Shown in pieces: positions 27,757-35,981 of a DNA stretch of 64,000 nt. Below the pieces are notes generated by a model. The model was given only the letters and a program-made list of their open reading frames with translations, did not search any database and was not told the origin of the DNA. The translations under genes and the position numbers were made by a program. How positions within the stretch are numbered: position 1 is the first letter of the stretch; every line of letters starts with the position of its first letter. The stretch covers positions 1 to 64,000 of the forward strand of contig NZ_LRUC01000040.1 of the NCBI RefSeq assembly GCF_001550095.1, read 5' to 3'. The DNA is from Celeribacter ethanolicus (GTDB lineage: Bacteria > Pseudomonadota > Alphaproteobacteria > Rhodobacterales > Rhodobacteraceae).

Positions 27757-29529
27757 TTAGAACGCCTCGGCGGGGAGAGTCATCACCGGATCGGCACCGG
27801 ATTCGATGCGTTTCAAAAGCGTGCCGGTCATCGGCAGTTGGCGGGCCATGTAATAGCGCGCGGTGGTCAGTTTGTTCTGGTGGAACTCCGGGTCGTCCGT
27901 GCCGTTTTCCAGAGCCGCCAGCGACACTTTCGCCATCCGCGCCCACATCAGCCCGAGGCAGACATAGCCGAAGAGATGCATGAAATCATACGAGCCAGAC
28001 AGCGCCGCGTTCGGGTTTTTCATGCCGTTTTGCATGAAGAACATGCCGGCGCCCTGAAGGTCTTTCGAGGCGGCTTTCAGCGGATCGACGAATTCGGCCA
28101 TATCGCCTTCGCCATTCTCTTTGCAGAAACTCTTCACCATCTCGAAGAAGGCCATGACGTGTTTGCCGCCATCGGTCGCCAGTTTGCGGCCGACGAGATC
28201 GAGCGCCTGAACGCCGTTCGCACCTTCATAAATCATGGCGATCCGGGCGTCGCGCGTAAATTGCGACATGCCCCATTCTTCGATGTAACCATGGCCGCCG
28301 TAGACCTGCTGCGCATTGACCGTCGCCTCATAACCCTTATCGGTCAGGAAGCCTTTGAGCACCGGGGTCATCAGAGAGATGAGGCCATCGGCGTCCTTGT
28401 CCTTGGAACGATGCGCCTGGTCGATGAGCTGCGCGCCCCAGAGCATGAAGGCGCGGGCGCCCTCGATGAAGCTCTTTTGATCCATCAGGTTGCGGCGAAT
28501 GTCGGGATGCACGATCAGCGGATCGGCCGGGCCGTCCGGGTTCGCGACGCCGGTGACCGCGCGGCCTTGCAGACGGTCCTTGGCGTAGATCACGGCGTTC
28601 TGATAGGCGGCTTCGGCTTGGGCGAGGCCCTGCATGCCGACACCGAGACGGGCTTCGTTCATCATGGTGAACATGGCGCGCATGCCTTTGTGCATATCGC
28701 CCAAGAGATAGCCGGTCGCCTCGTCATAGTTCATCACACAGGTCGAGTTGCCGTGGATGCCCATTTTCTCCTCGATGGAGCCGACCGACACGCCATTTTT
28801 CGCGCCCGGATTGCCATCCTCATCGACGATGTATTTCGGCACGATGAACAGGGACACGCCCTTGATCCCCTCGGGGCCGCCGGTGATTTTCGCCAGCACG
28901 AGGTGGATGACGTTCGAGGACATGTCGTGATCGCCCGCCGAGATGAAAATCTTCTGGCCAGAGATCTTGTAGGAGCCATCCGCCTGCGGCTCGGCCTTGG
29001 TGCGCATGAGGCCCAGATCGGTGCCGCAATGCGGTTCCGTCAGGTTCATCGTGCCGGTCCATTCGCAGGAGGTCATCTTCGGCAGGTAGGTCGCCTTTTG
29101 CTGATCCGTGCCATGCACAAGGATCGCCGAGGCTGCACCATGGGTCAGGCCCTGATACATTGTAAAGGCCTGGTTGGCGGCGGAGAACATCTCGCCCACG
29201 GCGGTGCTCATCAGATAGGGAAGACCCTGACCGCCGAACTCTTCGGGCAGATCGAGCCCCGGCCAGCCACCCTCTTTCACCTGCTCGAAGGCCTCTTTGA
29301 ACCCGGTCGGCGTGGTGATCACGCCGTTCTCGAAGGTGCAGCCTTCCTTGTCGCCCACCACGTTCAGCGGTGCGATCACTTCGGAGGCGAGCTGGCCGGC
29401 GGCATCGAGAATGGCCTCGGTGAACTCGGGCTCAAGATCGGAATAGCCCGGAATGTCGGAGCCGGAAATGTTCAGCACATCGTGCAGAACATATTGAATG
29501 TCTTTCGTCGGAGCCGTGTAGCTCGGCAT
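27757..29529 (-). CDS. Acyl-CoA dehydrogenase (FadE-type, extended C-terminus)
   Basis: A 590-residue FAD-dependent acyl-CoA dehydrogenase with the long C-terminal extension (ACAD_C) found in this bacterial subgroup. It carries out the first oxidation of beta-oxidation. Visible motifs are [21 protein letters not shown] (flavin/substrate region) and [12 protein letters not shown] with Y-E-G-A-N-G holding the catalytic glutamate. ATG-29529 has GGGAGAG upstream. It is the first structural gene of the operon, 37 bases after merR, so the regulator may be co-transcribed. Confidence 0.9.
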   Translation of the reverse strand: MPSYTAPTKDIQYVLHDVLNISGSDIPGYSDLEPEFTEAILDAAGQLASEVIAPLNVVGDKEGCTFENGVITTPTGFKEAFEQVKEGGWPGLDLPEEFGGQGLPYLMSTAVGEMFSAANQAFTMYQGLTHGAASAILVHGTDQQKATYLPKMTSCEWTGTMNLTEPHCGTDLGLMRTKAEPQADGSYKISGQKIFISAGDHDMSSNVIHLVLAKITGGPEGIKGVSLFIVPKYIVDEDGNPGAKNGVSVGSIEEKMGIHGNSTCVMNYDEATGYLLGDMHKGMRAMFTMMNEARLGVGMQGLAQAEAAYQNAVIYAKDRLQGRAVTGVANPDGPADPLIVHPDIRRNLMDQKSFIEGARAFMLWGAQLIDQAHRSKDKDADGLISLMTPVLKGFLTDKGYEATVNAQQVYGGHGYIEEWGMSQFTRDARIAMIYEGANGVQALDLVGRKLATDGGKHVMAFFEMVKSFCKENGEGDMAEFVDPLKAASKDLQGAGMFFMQNGMKNPNAALSGSYDFMHLFGYVCLGLMWARMAKVSLAALENGTDDPEFHQNKLTTARYYMARQLPMTGTLLKRIESGADPVMTLPAEAF

Positions 29530-29566
29530 GGCGTCTCTCCCTTGCATGGCGCGCGGGAGCGTTGCC

Positions 29567-29995
29567 TCACTCCGCGCGTTTCAATCCTGCGATCTGTCCT
29601 TCGACAAACGCAATTTCATCTTCCAGATCGGTCATCACCGCGATCAGCGCCTGTTTCTGCGCTTCCATCCCCGCGAGCTTCTCGTGATACGCCACAAGCG
29701 TCTCACGCATCTGCGCCTCGCCTTCGTCCTCTTCCTTGTAGAGATCGAGCAACTGCCGGATCTCCTCAAGGGAAAAGCCGAATTTCTTTCCGCGCAGGAT
29801 CAGCGTCAAACGCGCCCGGTCCCGCTTGGTGAACAGCCGTTTCTGACCCTCCCGGATCGGGAACAGCAATTCCTTGGCTTCATAAAAGCGCAGCGTGCGG
29901 GGCGTCACGTCGAACGCATCGCACATTTCGCGAATGGTCATCACCTCTTTGGTCGTCACGTCGGCCTTCTCCGGTTCTCGTCGCTTGGGTGGCAT
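29567..29995 (-). CDS. MerR-family regulator (LiuR-like), proximal to the beta-oxidation genes
   Basis: A 142-residue MerR-type regulator. The winged helix-turn-helix spans about 18-85 ([21 protein letters not shown]), followed by a long coiled-coil dimerisation helix and no cysteine-rich metal site. MerR proteins of this shape (LiuR type) control acyl-CoA catabolism in proteobacteria. It lies immediately upstream of the acyl-CoA dehydrogenase gene on the same strand, which fits control of that operon. It is a close paralogue of the next upstream MerR gene. Confidence 0.87.
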   Translation of the reverse strand: MPPKRREPEKADVTTKEVMTIREMCDAFDVTPRTLRFYEAKELLFPIREGQKRLFTKRDRARLTLILRGKKFGFSLEEIRQLLDLYKEEDEGEAQMRETLVAYHEKLAGMEAQKQALIAVMTDLEDEIAFVEGQIAGLKRAE

Positions 29996-30391
29996 GTCCC
30001 GTGCTCAATTGCATGGAACGGCTCCCCGTCAGAGGCGCGAAGGTCAGCCTTCGGCCCCACCCTAATCGCATTTGCGATGCCGCTTCATTCGAAACGTGGC
30101 GTCATTTCGGATGGCTCCCAAATCCGCAGCCCGCTGAGCGTTACGCTAAAATTACGCATTCGTTATCGGCAATGCAAACGGTTTGGTATGCACTGCAAGT
30201 TTTTGCCTGTTTTCCCTTAAAAATTGCATTAAAAGCGCTTTGGATTTTTTGTAAAAATAAGCGTTTTCATCCCATGGGGTGAAAGCGAACGCCCCCTGCT
30301 CCCCGGGGCGTGTTTCCCGGCGGCGGCGAAAGAACGCCGCGTCGCGTTCAGGTCACTGTTCCGGTGCGCCGCATCAGGGCAGGTGCACGGT
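29996..30391. other. Spacer between two merR genes with AT-rich promoter tract
   Basis: About 400 bases without a gene. TTACGC occurs at 30141-30146 and again as ATTACGC about 12 bases on. An AT-rich tract at about 30195-30265 includes the palindrome AAAGCGCTTT (30232-30241). It probably holds the promoter and operator for the proximal merR and fatty-acid operon. No RNA gene is recognised. Confidence 0.4.
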
Positions 30392-30757
30392 CTACGCGTC
30401 TTTCATCGTCTCGGCGCGCAGTTCCTTCAACTCGCCGATCGCCTTTTCCAGCTCGCGTTTTTGCTCTTCGAGCGCGACAAGCTGACGGTCGGCCAGTTCG
30501 ACAAAGGCCTGCGCCTGGGCCTGTGTGCCCTTTTCTTCGTAGATCAACAGCCACTGACGGATTTCTTCAAGGGAGAACCCGTATTTTCTCCCGCGCAAAA
30601 TCAGTGTCATCCGCGCCACTTCGCGCGGGGTGTAATAGCGGGAGCGGCCCTCCTTCTCGGGGGCCAGCAATTCGATATATTCGTAATAACGTAACGTGCG
30701 CGGTGTCACATCGAACTGCGCGCACATTTCTTTGAACGTGAGACGTCGGTCAGACAT
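30392..30757 (-). CDS. MerR-family regulator (paralogue of the proximal MerR)
   Basis: A 121-residue MerR protein with the [22 protein letters not shown] at about 8-26, the wing R-S-R-Y-Y-T, the [17 protein letters not shown] segment almost identical to the proximal copy, and a C-terminal coiled coil. No effector-binding or metal-binding domain is present. An inverted repeat TGAGTT-N9-AACTCA lies 36-56 bases upstream. The tandem arrangement suggests duplication, followed by division of labour or cross-regulation. Confidence 0.87.
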   Translation of the reverse strand: MSDRRLTFKEMCAQFDVTPRTLRYYEYIELLAPEKEGRSRYYTPREVARMTLILRGRKYGFSLEEIRQWLLIYEEKGTQAQAQAFVELADRQLVALEEQKRELEKAIGELKELRAETMKDA

Positions 30758-30792
30758 GGCTTCTCTCTCTCCTCACGTTGCATCTAAACAGA

Positions 30793-30813
30793 TGAGTTCA
30801 GTTCCGCAACTCA
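30793..30813. promoter_or_regulatory. Inverted repeat upstream of the distal merR
   Basis: TGAGTT (30793-30798) and AACTCA (30808-30813) form a perfect 6-bp inverted repeat with a nine-base spacer, 36 bases upstream of the MerR ATG. It is a candidate autoregulatory operator. Confidence 0.4.
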
Positions 30814-31013
30814 ATTCGGGACGGTACGGTCAGCATAGTAAACCGCATGGCAGGGGATCAAGGCCCGTCGCGGCGGGGAGGGGCGGCGGCATGTGCGCGG
30901 GGTGCTGTTACGTCACGCGGGAATTGTCGGAAATCGGGGCAATTTGCCCTTGCGGCGCTGCGATCATCTCACATTATGGGGGCCAACTTGTCCAAAAGGT
31001 CACAATTTTCGTC

Positions 31014-31442
31014 ATGGATGACGCACGCACTCAAATGGCCCGCCAGTTCATCGAGCATCTGCCACATTGCGCAGCGCTCGGCATGTCGCTCGAACAGATC
31101 GGCGACGGGCAGGCGGAGATTCTCATGCCCTATGCGGAAAAGCTGATCGGCGATCCGGAAACCGGCGTGATCCATGGCGGGGCGATTTCGGCGTTGATGG
31201 ACACCTGTGCCGGAGCTGCCGTGATGAGCCACCCCAGGGCAGGGATCTCCACCGCGACGCTCGATTTGCGTATCGACTACATGCGGGCGGCGAAACCGGG
31301 GGCGACGATCACCGCCCATGCCATCTGTTACCATGTCACCCGTGCCGTGGCTTTTGTACGGGTTTCCGCGACCGACGGAGCCAGCGACGTGCCGGTCGCG
31401 GCGGCCACCGGCGCCTTCACCGTGGAAAGGGGCGCATCATGA
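31014..31442 (+). CDS. PaaI-family hotdog thioesterase
   Basis: A 142-residue hotdog-fold protein with the PaaI/acyl-CoA thioesterase signature: T-G-V-I-H-G-G-A-I-S-A-L-M-D-T-C-A-G at about 50-67 and T-L-D-L-R-I-D-Y-M-R. It probably hydrolyses an acyl- or aryl-CoA. The start at 31014 is the ATG giving the normal family length; the longer frame upstream is not protein-like. It overlaps the next gene (also hotdog) by ATGA, so the two may form a heteromer. The substrate is unknown. Confidence 0.85.
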   Translation: MDDARTQMARQFIEHLPHCAALGMSLEQIGDGQAEILMPYAEKLIGDPETGVIHGGAISALMDTCAGAAVMSHPRAGISTATLDLRIDYMRAAKPGATITAHAICYHVTRAVAFVRVSATDGASDVPVAAATGAFTVERGAS

Positions 31443-31942
31443 GCCGTTCGAAACCCGAGCCGATTCAGGTCGTCAAGGAACGCCGGGATGCCGCCCTCGC
31501 GGAGCTGGTGGCGCGCGTGCCCTATGTCTCCTTCATGGGGTTCGAATTCGAACGCCGCGGCGATGAGCTGACCGGGATCATGCCGTTCCGCCCCGACCTG
31601 ATCGGCAACCCGACGCTGCCCGCGCTGCATGGCGGGGCGTTGGCCGCCTTTCTCGAAGTCACCGCGCTGATTTCGCTGAGCTGGTCCATGGTCTGGCCGC
31701 GGATCGAAGCGGGGGACGCGGGTGAGATCCTGCCGAAATTTCCGAAAACCATCGACCTGACGGTGGATTACCTGCGTTCCGGCCTGCCGCGCGATGCCTA
31801 TGCCCGCGCCGAGATCACCCGCGCGGGACGGCGCTACGCCTCCGTCCGGGTCGAAGCCTGGCAGGACAACCGGGCGCGTCCGACGGTGCAGGCGATGGGA
31901 CATTTCCTGATGCCCGACACAAGACCCGACCCCGTGGCATGA
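31439..31942 (+). CDS. Second PaaI-family hotdog thioesterase
   Basis: A 167-residue hotdog-fold protein with L-P-A-L-H-G-G-A-L-A-A-F-L-E and T-V-D-Y-L-R-S-G, similar to but divergent from the gene before it. The catalytic-position acidic residue differs between the pair (D-T-C in the first, E-V-T here). It starts inside the stop of the upstream gene and its own stop overlaps the MATE start, so three proteins are translationally coupled. Confidence 0.83.
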   Translation: MSRSKPEPIQVVKERRDAALAELVARVPYVSFMGFEFERRGDELTGIMPFRPDLIGNPTLPALHGGALAAFLEVTALISLSWSMVWPRIEAGDAGEILPKFPKTIDLTVDYLRSGLPRDAYARAEITRAGRRYASVRVEAWQDNRARPTVQAMGHFLMPDTRPDPVA

Positions 31943-33255
31943 GTGCCGCTCCGCCGGACCTGAGCCACCGCCGGGTTCTTAAGATCGCCATTCCCATCGT
32001 GCTCTCGAATGCCACCGTGCCGATCCTCGGCGCGGTCGACACCGGCGTCGTGGGGCAGATGGGGGAGGCGGCCCCCATCGGCGCGGTCGGTCTCGGGGCA
32101 ATCATCCTGGCCTCGATCTATTGGATTTTCGGCTTTCTGCGCATGGGCACGACGGGGTTGGTGTCTCAGGCGCGGGGGGCTGGCCAACCGGGCGAGGTGG
32201 CGGCGCTTCTGACCCGCGCTCTGATGATCGCCTTTGCGGGCGGGCTGGCGCTGATCGTTTTTCAACTGCCGATCCTCTGGCTGTCGTTTCGGCTTTCGCC
32301 CGCGACCCCGGAGGTGGAGGCGCTCGCCCGTTCTTATATCTCGATCCGCATCTGGTCGGCGCCCTTTGCCATCGCGGTTTATGGCCTGACCGGCTGGCTC
32401 ATCGCGCAGGAGCGCACGCGCGGCGTTTTGGCGCTGCAACTCTGGATGAACGGGGTGAATATCGCGCTCGATCTCTGGTTCGTATTGGGGCTGGGCTGGG
32501 GCGTGCGCGGTGTGGCCTATGCGACCTTTGCCGCCGAGATCAGCGGCGCGCTCATGGGCCTGTGGCTGTGCCGTGACGCCTTTGCCGTGCCTGCGTGGCG
32601 CGACTGGCCACGGGTGTTCGACCGCGCGCGCCTGATCCATATGGCGAAGGTTAACACCGATATTCTGATCCGCTCCGTGCTTTTGCTGACCATCATGGTC
32701 AGCTTCACCTTCCTCTCGGCAGGCTTCGACACGGTGACGCTGGCGAGCAACAACATTCTGATGCAATTCGTCTCGATCACCGCCTATGCGCTCGACGGGT
32801 TTGCCTTTGCCGCAGAGGCCATCGTCGGGCAGGCGCTGGGCGCGCGCTCCGCCTATGCGCTGCGACGGGGGGCATTGCTGGCGTCCTTCTGGGGGCTGCT
32901 GGCGGCGGTGATGCTCAGTGCGGTGTTTGCGATTTTCGGCGGTATGATCATCGACGTGATGACCACAGCGCCCGATGTGCGCGCCGAGGCGCGGGTGTAT
33001 CTGCCGTGGATGGTGGCCGTGCCGGTGGTGGGGCTTGGCTCGTGGATGCTCGACGGGATTTTCATCGGCGCGACACGGACGCGGGACATGCGCAACATGG
33101 CGGCGCTGTCGCTGGGGATCTACCTTCTGGCGGTGGCGGCGCTGATCCCGCTGATGGGCAATCACGGGCTTTGGGCCGCGCTGATGGTCAGCTACGTGGC
33201 GCGCGGGGCGACGCTGTTCTGGAAATACCCGGCGCTGGAACGCGCGGCGCTCTGA
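31939..33255 (+). CDS. MATE-family efflux transporter (DinF branch)
   Basis: A 438-residue integral inner-membrane protein with about twelve hydrophobic segments. The N-terminal MATE signature A-I-P-I-V-L-S-N-A-T-V-P-I-L-G-A-V-D-T is followed by the repeated second half after residue 230. It would export organic molecules using a sodium or proton gradient. Coupled by ATGA overlap to two thioesterase genes, which suggests that it exports free acids or related products released by them; this link is inference. Confidence 0.9.
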   Translation: MSAAPPDLSHRRVLKIAIPIVLSNATVPILGAVDTGVVGQMGEAAPIGAVGLGAIILASIYWIFGFLRMGTTGLVSQARGAGQPGEVAALLTRALMIAFAGGLALIVFQLPILWLSFRLSPATPEVEALARSYISIRIWSAPFAIAVYGLTGWLIAQERTRGVLALQLWMNGVNIALDLWFVLGLGWGVRGVAYATFAAEISGALMGLWLCRDAFAVPAWRDWPRVFDRARLIHMAKVNTDILIRSVLLLTIMVSFTFLSAGFDTVTLASNNILMQFVSITAYALDGFAFAAEAIVGQALGARSAYALRRGALLASFWGLLAAVMLSAVFAIFGGMIIDVMTTAPDVRAEARVYLPWMVAVPVVGLGSWMLDGIFIGATRTRDMRNMAALSLGIYLLAVAALIPLMGNHGLWAALMVSYVARGATLFWKYPALERAAL

Positions 33256-33270
33256 CGCCGGACCAGAATT

Positions 33271-34344
33271 CTACAGCCAGGCGTCGCGCCCGGTGCCGAC
33301 GGCCTCCAGAACACTGTCGTAGCCGTCTTTCTCAAGCAATTCGTCCAGCCCGCGGGCGATGCGCGGGGCCAGCGACAGGCCGTGATAGACCATCGCGGAA
33401 TAGACCTGCACCAAAGAGGCTCCCGCGCGAATTTTCGTGTAGGCATCAAGTGCCGATCCGACGCCGCCCACGCCGATCAAAGGCACGTCCGTACCCATAT
33501 GACGCGAGAGCTGCGCCAGCACGCGCGTGGACTTTTCGAACAAAGGTTTCCCGGAAAGCCCGCCTGCCTCGTTCTTATGTGCAGATTTCAAACCTTCGCG
33601 CGAAAGCGTCGTATTGGTGGCGATGACCCCGTCGAGGGCCGCCTTGCGCGCTACTTCGGCGATTTCCATCAGTTCTGAATTGTCGAGATCGGGGGCGATT
33701 TTCAACAGGATCGGCACGTTGTGATCGAGCCCCTTGCGGGCATCCATCACCCCCGCCAGCAGCGCTTCGAGCGCTTCGGGGCCTTGCAGATCACGCAGGC
33801 GTTCGGTGTTGGGGCTCGACACGTTGACGGTCGCAAAGTCGATGAAATTGCCGCAACGCGCCAGAACCTTGGCGAAATCACCGGCGCGATCCTCGCTGTC
33901 CTTGTTGGCGCCGAGGTTGAGCCCGACCGGGATGTCTGTGCGGTGATGGGAGTGGCGGCAGCGGGCGAGACGGTTGGTGATCTCCTCCATGCCGTCGTTG
34001 TTGAAGCCGAAGCGGTTGATCACCGCCTGATCTTCGGTGAGGCGAAACAGGCGCGGTTTCGGATTGCCCGGCTGCGGGCGCGGCGTCACCGCACCCAGTT
34101 CGATAAAGCCGAAGCCCGCGCGGGACAATTGCGGGATCGCCTCGGCATTCTTGTCGAAGCCTGCGGCCAGACCGATCGGGTTGGGCATCTCCATTCCGGC
34201 GAATTTGGTCTTGAGACGCGGCGAGGTGACAGGACCGGGCAGGGGCGCAAGCCCCGCGCGCAGGGCCGAGAGCGCGAAGTGATGCGATTTCTCCGGATCG
34301 AGGCTGCGCAGCATGACCATGCCGAGCTGTTCGAAGAGCGACAT
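33271..34344 (-). CDS. pyrD: Dihydroorotate dehydrogenase (quinone, class 2)
   Basis: A 357-residue membrane-associated flavoenzyme of pyrimidine synthesis that passes electrons from dihydroorotate to quinone. It has the class-2 N-terminal helical extension, [13 protein letters not shown], the catalytic-loop region V-N-V-S-S-P-N-T, and the FMN phosphate site I-G-V-G-G-V-G-S. The gene starts right after the stop of a DUF952 gene on the same strand, so the two are co-transcribed. Confidence 0.96.
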   Translation of the reverse strand: MSLFEQLGMVMLRSLDPEKSHHFALSALRAGLAPLPGPVTSPRLKTKFAGMEMPNPIGLAAGFDKNAEAIPQLSRAGFGFIELGAVTPRPQPGNPKPRLFRLTEDQAVINRFGFNNDGMEEITNRLARCRHSHHRTDIPVGLNLGANKDSEDRAGDFAKVLARCGNFIDFATVNVSSPNTERLRDLQGPEALEALLAGVMDARKGLDHNVPILLKIAPDLDNSELMEIAEVARKAALDGVIATNTTLSREGLKSAHKNEAGGLSGKPLFEKSTRVLAQLSRHMGTDVPLIGVGGVGSALDAYTKIRAGASLVQVYSAMVYHGLSLAPRIARGLDELLEKDGYDSVLEAVGTGRDAWL

Positions 34345-34704
34345 TCAGAGGTCCTCCGGAAAGAGATGGCTGTCGGTGGCAGCCTCGGCCGCGCCTTCGG
34401 GTGCCAGCGGCAGCGGTTTGACCCAGAGGAGGTCCTCAAGGGTCAGGGCGCGATAGAGATGCGGGAACAGCGCCCCGCCGCGCGAGGGCTCCCATTTCAG
34501 ATGGGGCCCGAGCGTGTCGCTCTCGACGGCGAGAAGATGCAGGTTGTCCTCTCCCGCGAACCATTTGGCGGCGGTCTCTCTGACCTGCACGCCGGTGGAG
34601 AAATGAACGTAGCCATCGGCGAGATCGACAGGGGCGCCGAGGGTCTCGCCGTTGGTTTGCAGTATGGCCCATTCGGGGGCGCGAAAGATTTTGTAAATCA
34701 GCAT
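34345..34704 (-). CDS. DUF952-family protein
   Basis: A 119-residue protein with the DUF952 signature: Y-K-I-F-R at the start, D-G-Y-V-H-F-S-T-G-V-Q-V, L-A-V-E-S-D, and F-P-H-L-Y-R-A-L. It has no signal peptide. It belongs to a small family often next to pyrD in alphaproteobacteria, and here abuts the pyrD start. Biochemical role unknown. Confidence 0.88.
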   Translation of the reverse strand: MLIYKIFRAPEWAILQTNGETLGAPVDLADGYVHFSTGVQVRETAAKWFAGEDNLHLLAVESDTLGPHLKWEPSRGGALFPHLYRALTLEDLLWVKPLPLAPEGAAEAATDSHLFPEDL

Positions 34705-34791
34705 GGCTCTCAGATGCCAGTGCCGCGCGTCCCGGTCAATGAGACTTTGTGTCCGCGCCCGGATTGCACCGGGTTTGCGTAAATCGCGGGC

Positions 34792-35028
34792 TTACAGCCA
34801 GCGGTGGCAATGGCGGTGAATGCGCGGAATGATGACGAAAACCATGGAGAGCACGATCATCGGGACCATGACGAGGTTGCGTTGCCAGATCTGCCACTCC
34901 GAGGTGAGCGGCGCGAGGCCGTAAATCAGGGCGGTGACCAGGGGGTAGACGCCGAGGAAGACGAAAAAGCTGAACCGGATACGATTCGGGCGTTTCGGGG
35001 CGGAGGGCATGGCGGTGGACATGGACAT
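34792..35028 (-). CDS. DUF2798-family small membrane protein
   Basis: A 78-residue protein with two predicted membrane helices (F-S-F-F-V-F-L-G-V-Y-P-L-V-T-A-L-I-Y and L-V-M-V-P-M-I-V-L-S-M-V-F-V-I) joined by a W-Q-I-W-Q-R-N loop, the pattern of DUF2798. Divergent from a TetR gene with two operators between them, so it is the likely target of that repressor. Function unknown. Confidence 0.8.
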   Translation of the reverse strand: MSMSTAMPSAPKRPNRIRFSFFVFLGVYPLVTALIYGLAPLTSEWQIWQRNLVMVPMIVLSMVFVIIPRIHRHCHRWL

Positions 35029-35043
35029 GTGCTAACTCCAAAG

Positions 35044-35085
35044 AGAACGGTGCGTTTCGTTATGCTTATATGAACGATGCGTTCA
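35044..35085. promoter_or_regulatory. Double TetR operator in the DUF2798/tetR divergent promoter
   Basis: TGAACG-ATG-CGTTCA at 35071-35085 is a perfect 15-bp palindrome. AGAACG-GTG-CGTTTC at 35044-35058 is a near copy 27 bases away. Both lie between the two divergent starts (35028 and 35107). Size and placement fit TetR dimers repressing both genes. Confidence 0.65.
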
Positions 35086-35106
35086 GATGTGTAAAGGAGG
35101 AATCGG

Positions 35107-35721
35107 GTGGCCGATCAGGTGGAAGATCTCACAGGGTCATGTGCAAAGCCGCAAAGGCGCTCGATCGGGGCAAAACGCAACCCGGCGACGGAGGAGGCGA
35201 TTCTGGGCGCGGCGCAGGAGATTCTGCGCGACAAGGGCGTGAAGGGGCTGAGCATGGAGGCGGTGGCCAAACGTGCCCGCGCCGGCAAGGCGACGCTGTA
35301 CAAATGGTGGCCCTCGCGCGGTGCACTTTTGGTGGCGGTCTACGAGCGCGCCAAGGGCGAGCATGTGCATGAGGACAAGGGGACGCTGATCGCGACGATG
35401 GCTGCTTTCTACCGCTATGTCTTCGATTTCTGGCGGACCGCGGAAGGGCAGGTCTTCGCGCTGATCATCGCCGAGGCGCAATCGGATGCGGATGTGGCCG
35501 AGGCGCTGGAGCGCTACCGCAAGGAGCGTCTCGTGGCGCTGGCCGAGGTGGTCGACCGGTCTCAGGCGCGCGGCGAACTGATCGAAGGGGCACAGGCTGA
35601 GGCTTTGGCGGAGACGATCATGGCTGCGGCCTGGATGCGGCTGATCACCGGGCGCCTCGACAGCGATCCCGAGCGGCTTGCGCATGAGGTGCTGGACGGG
35701 TGGATGGTCGGAAACCGATAG
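35107..35721 (+). CDS. TetR/AcrR-family transcriptional regulator
   Basis: A 204-residue repressor. The N-terminal TetR HTH (G-V-K-G-L-S-M-E-A-V-A-K-R-A-R-A-G-K-A-T-L-Y-K-W-W) spans about 45-70, and an all-helical ligand-binding domain of the TetR_C family follows (F-A-L-I-I-A-E-A-Q-S-D). The GTG start is preceded by AAAGGAGG. It is divergent from a DUF2798 gene; two palindromes between them suggest autoregulation. Ligand unknown. Confidence 0.92.
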   Translation: MADQVEDLTGSCAKPQRRSIGAKRNPATEEAILGAAQEILRDKGVKGLSMEAVAKRARAGKATLYKWWPSRGALLVAVYERAKGEHVHEDKGTLIATMAAFYRYVFDFWRTAEGQVFALIIAEAQSDADVAEALERYRKERLVALAEVVDRSQARGELIEGAQAEALAETIMAAAWMRLITGRLDSDPERLAHEVLDGWMVGNR

Positions 35722-35783
35722 ATGTTGCGCTACAATATGTGGCCCTCGCTGAGGTCGTTCCCTTTGAGAAGCGCTGCAACATC
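35721..35783. other. Long-spaced inverted repeat after tetR
   Basis: GATGTTGC (35721-35728) and GCAACATC (35776-35783) are exact inverse complements 47 bases apart, beginning at the tetR stop. It could fold as a 3' stem. There is no T-run, so it is not a clear terminator. The remaining stretch up to 35981 shows nothing else. Confidence 0.35.
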
Positions 35784-35981
35784 AAGGGATTGGCCTGACG
35801 TTTTGACGAAGCGGGGCGCGCGGGGTGAAATCGACGAAGCCGAACCGCTTTAATCTGCCTGTCATTTCAGCGTTACCGATCCGTGATCTTGCGGATGTAG
35901 GCCTTTTTGCGATTTCGGGCTTTGACTCGATGGTCAAGACCGGTCAGGTTGGAAGTCATCTAGTTTAACAGGGGGCAAGAT

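Noticed and set aside
24076-29832. A single plus-strand open frame of 1918 codons antisense to the beta-oxidation operon
   Set aside because: It spans three well-identified minus-strand genes in a fixed frame relation. Its translation is low-complexity (rich in H, D, G, R, V) with no domain. Long antisense frames are expected in high-GC coding DNA.
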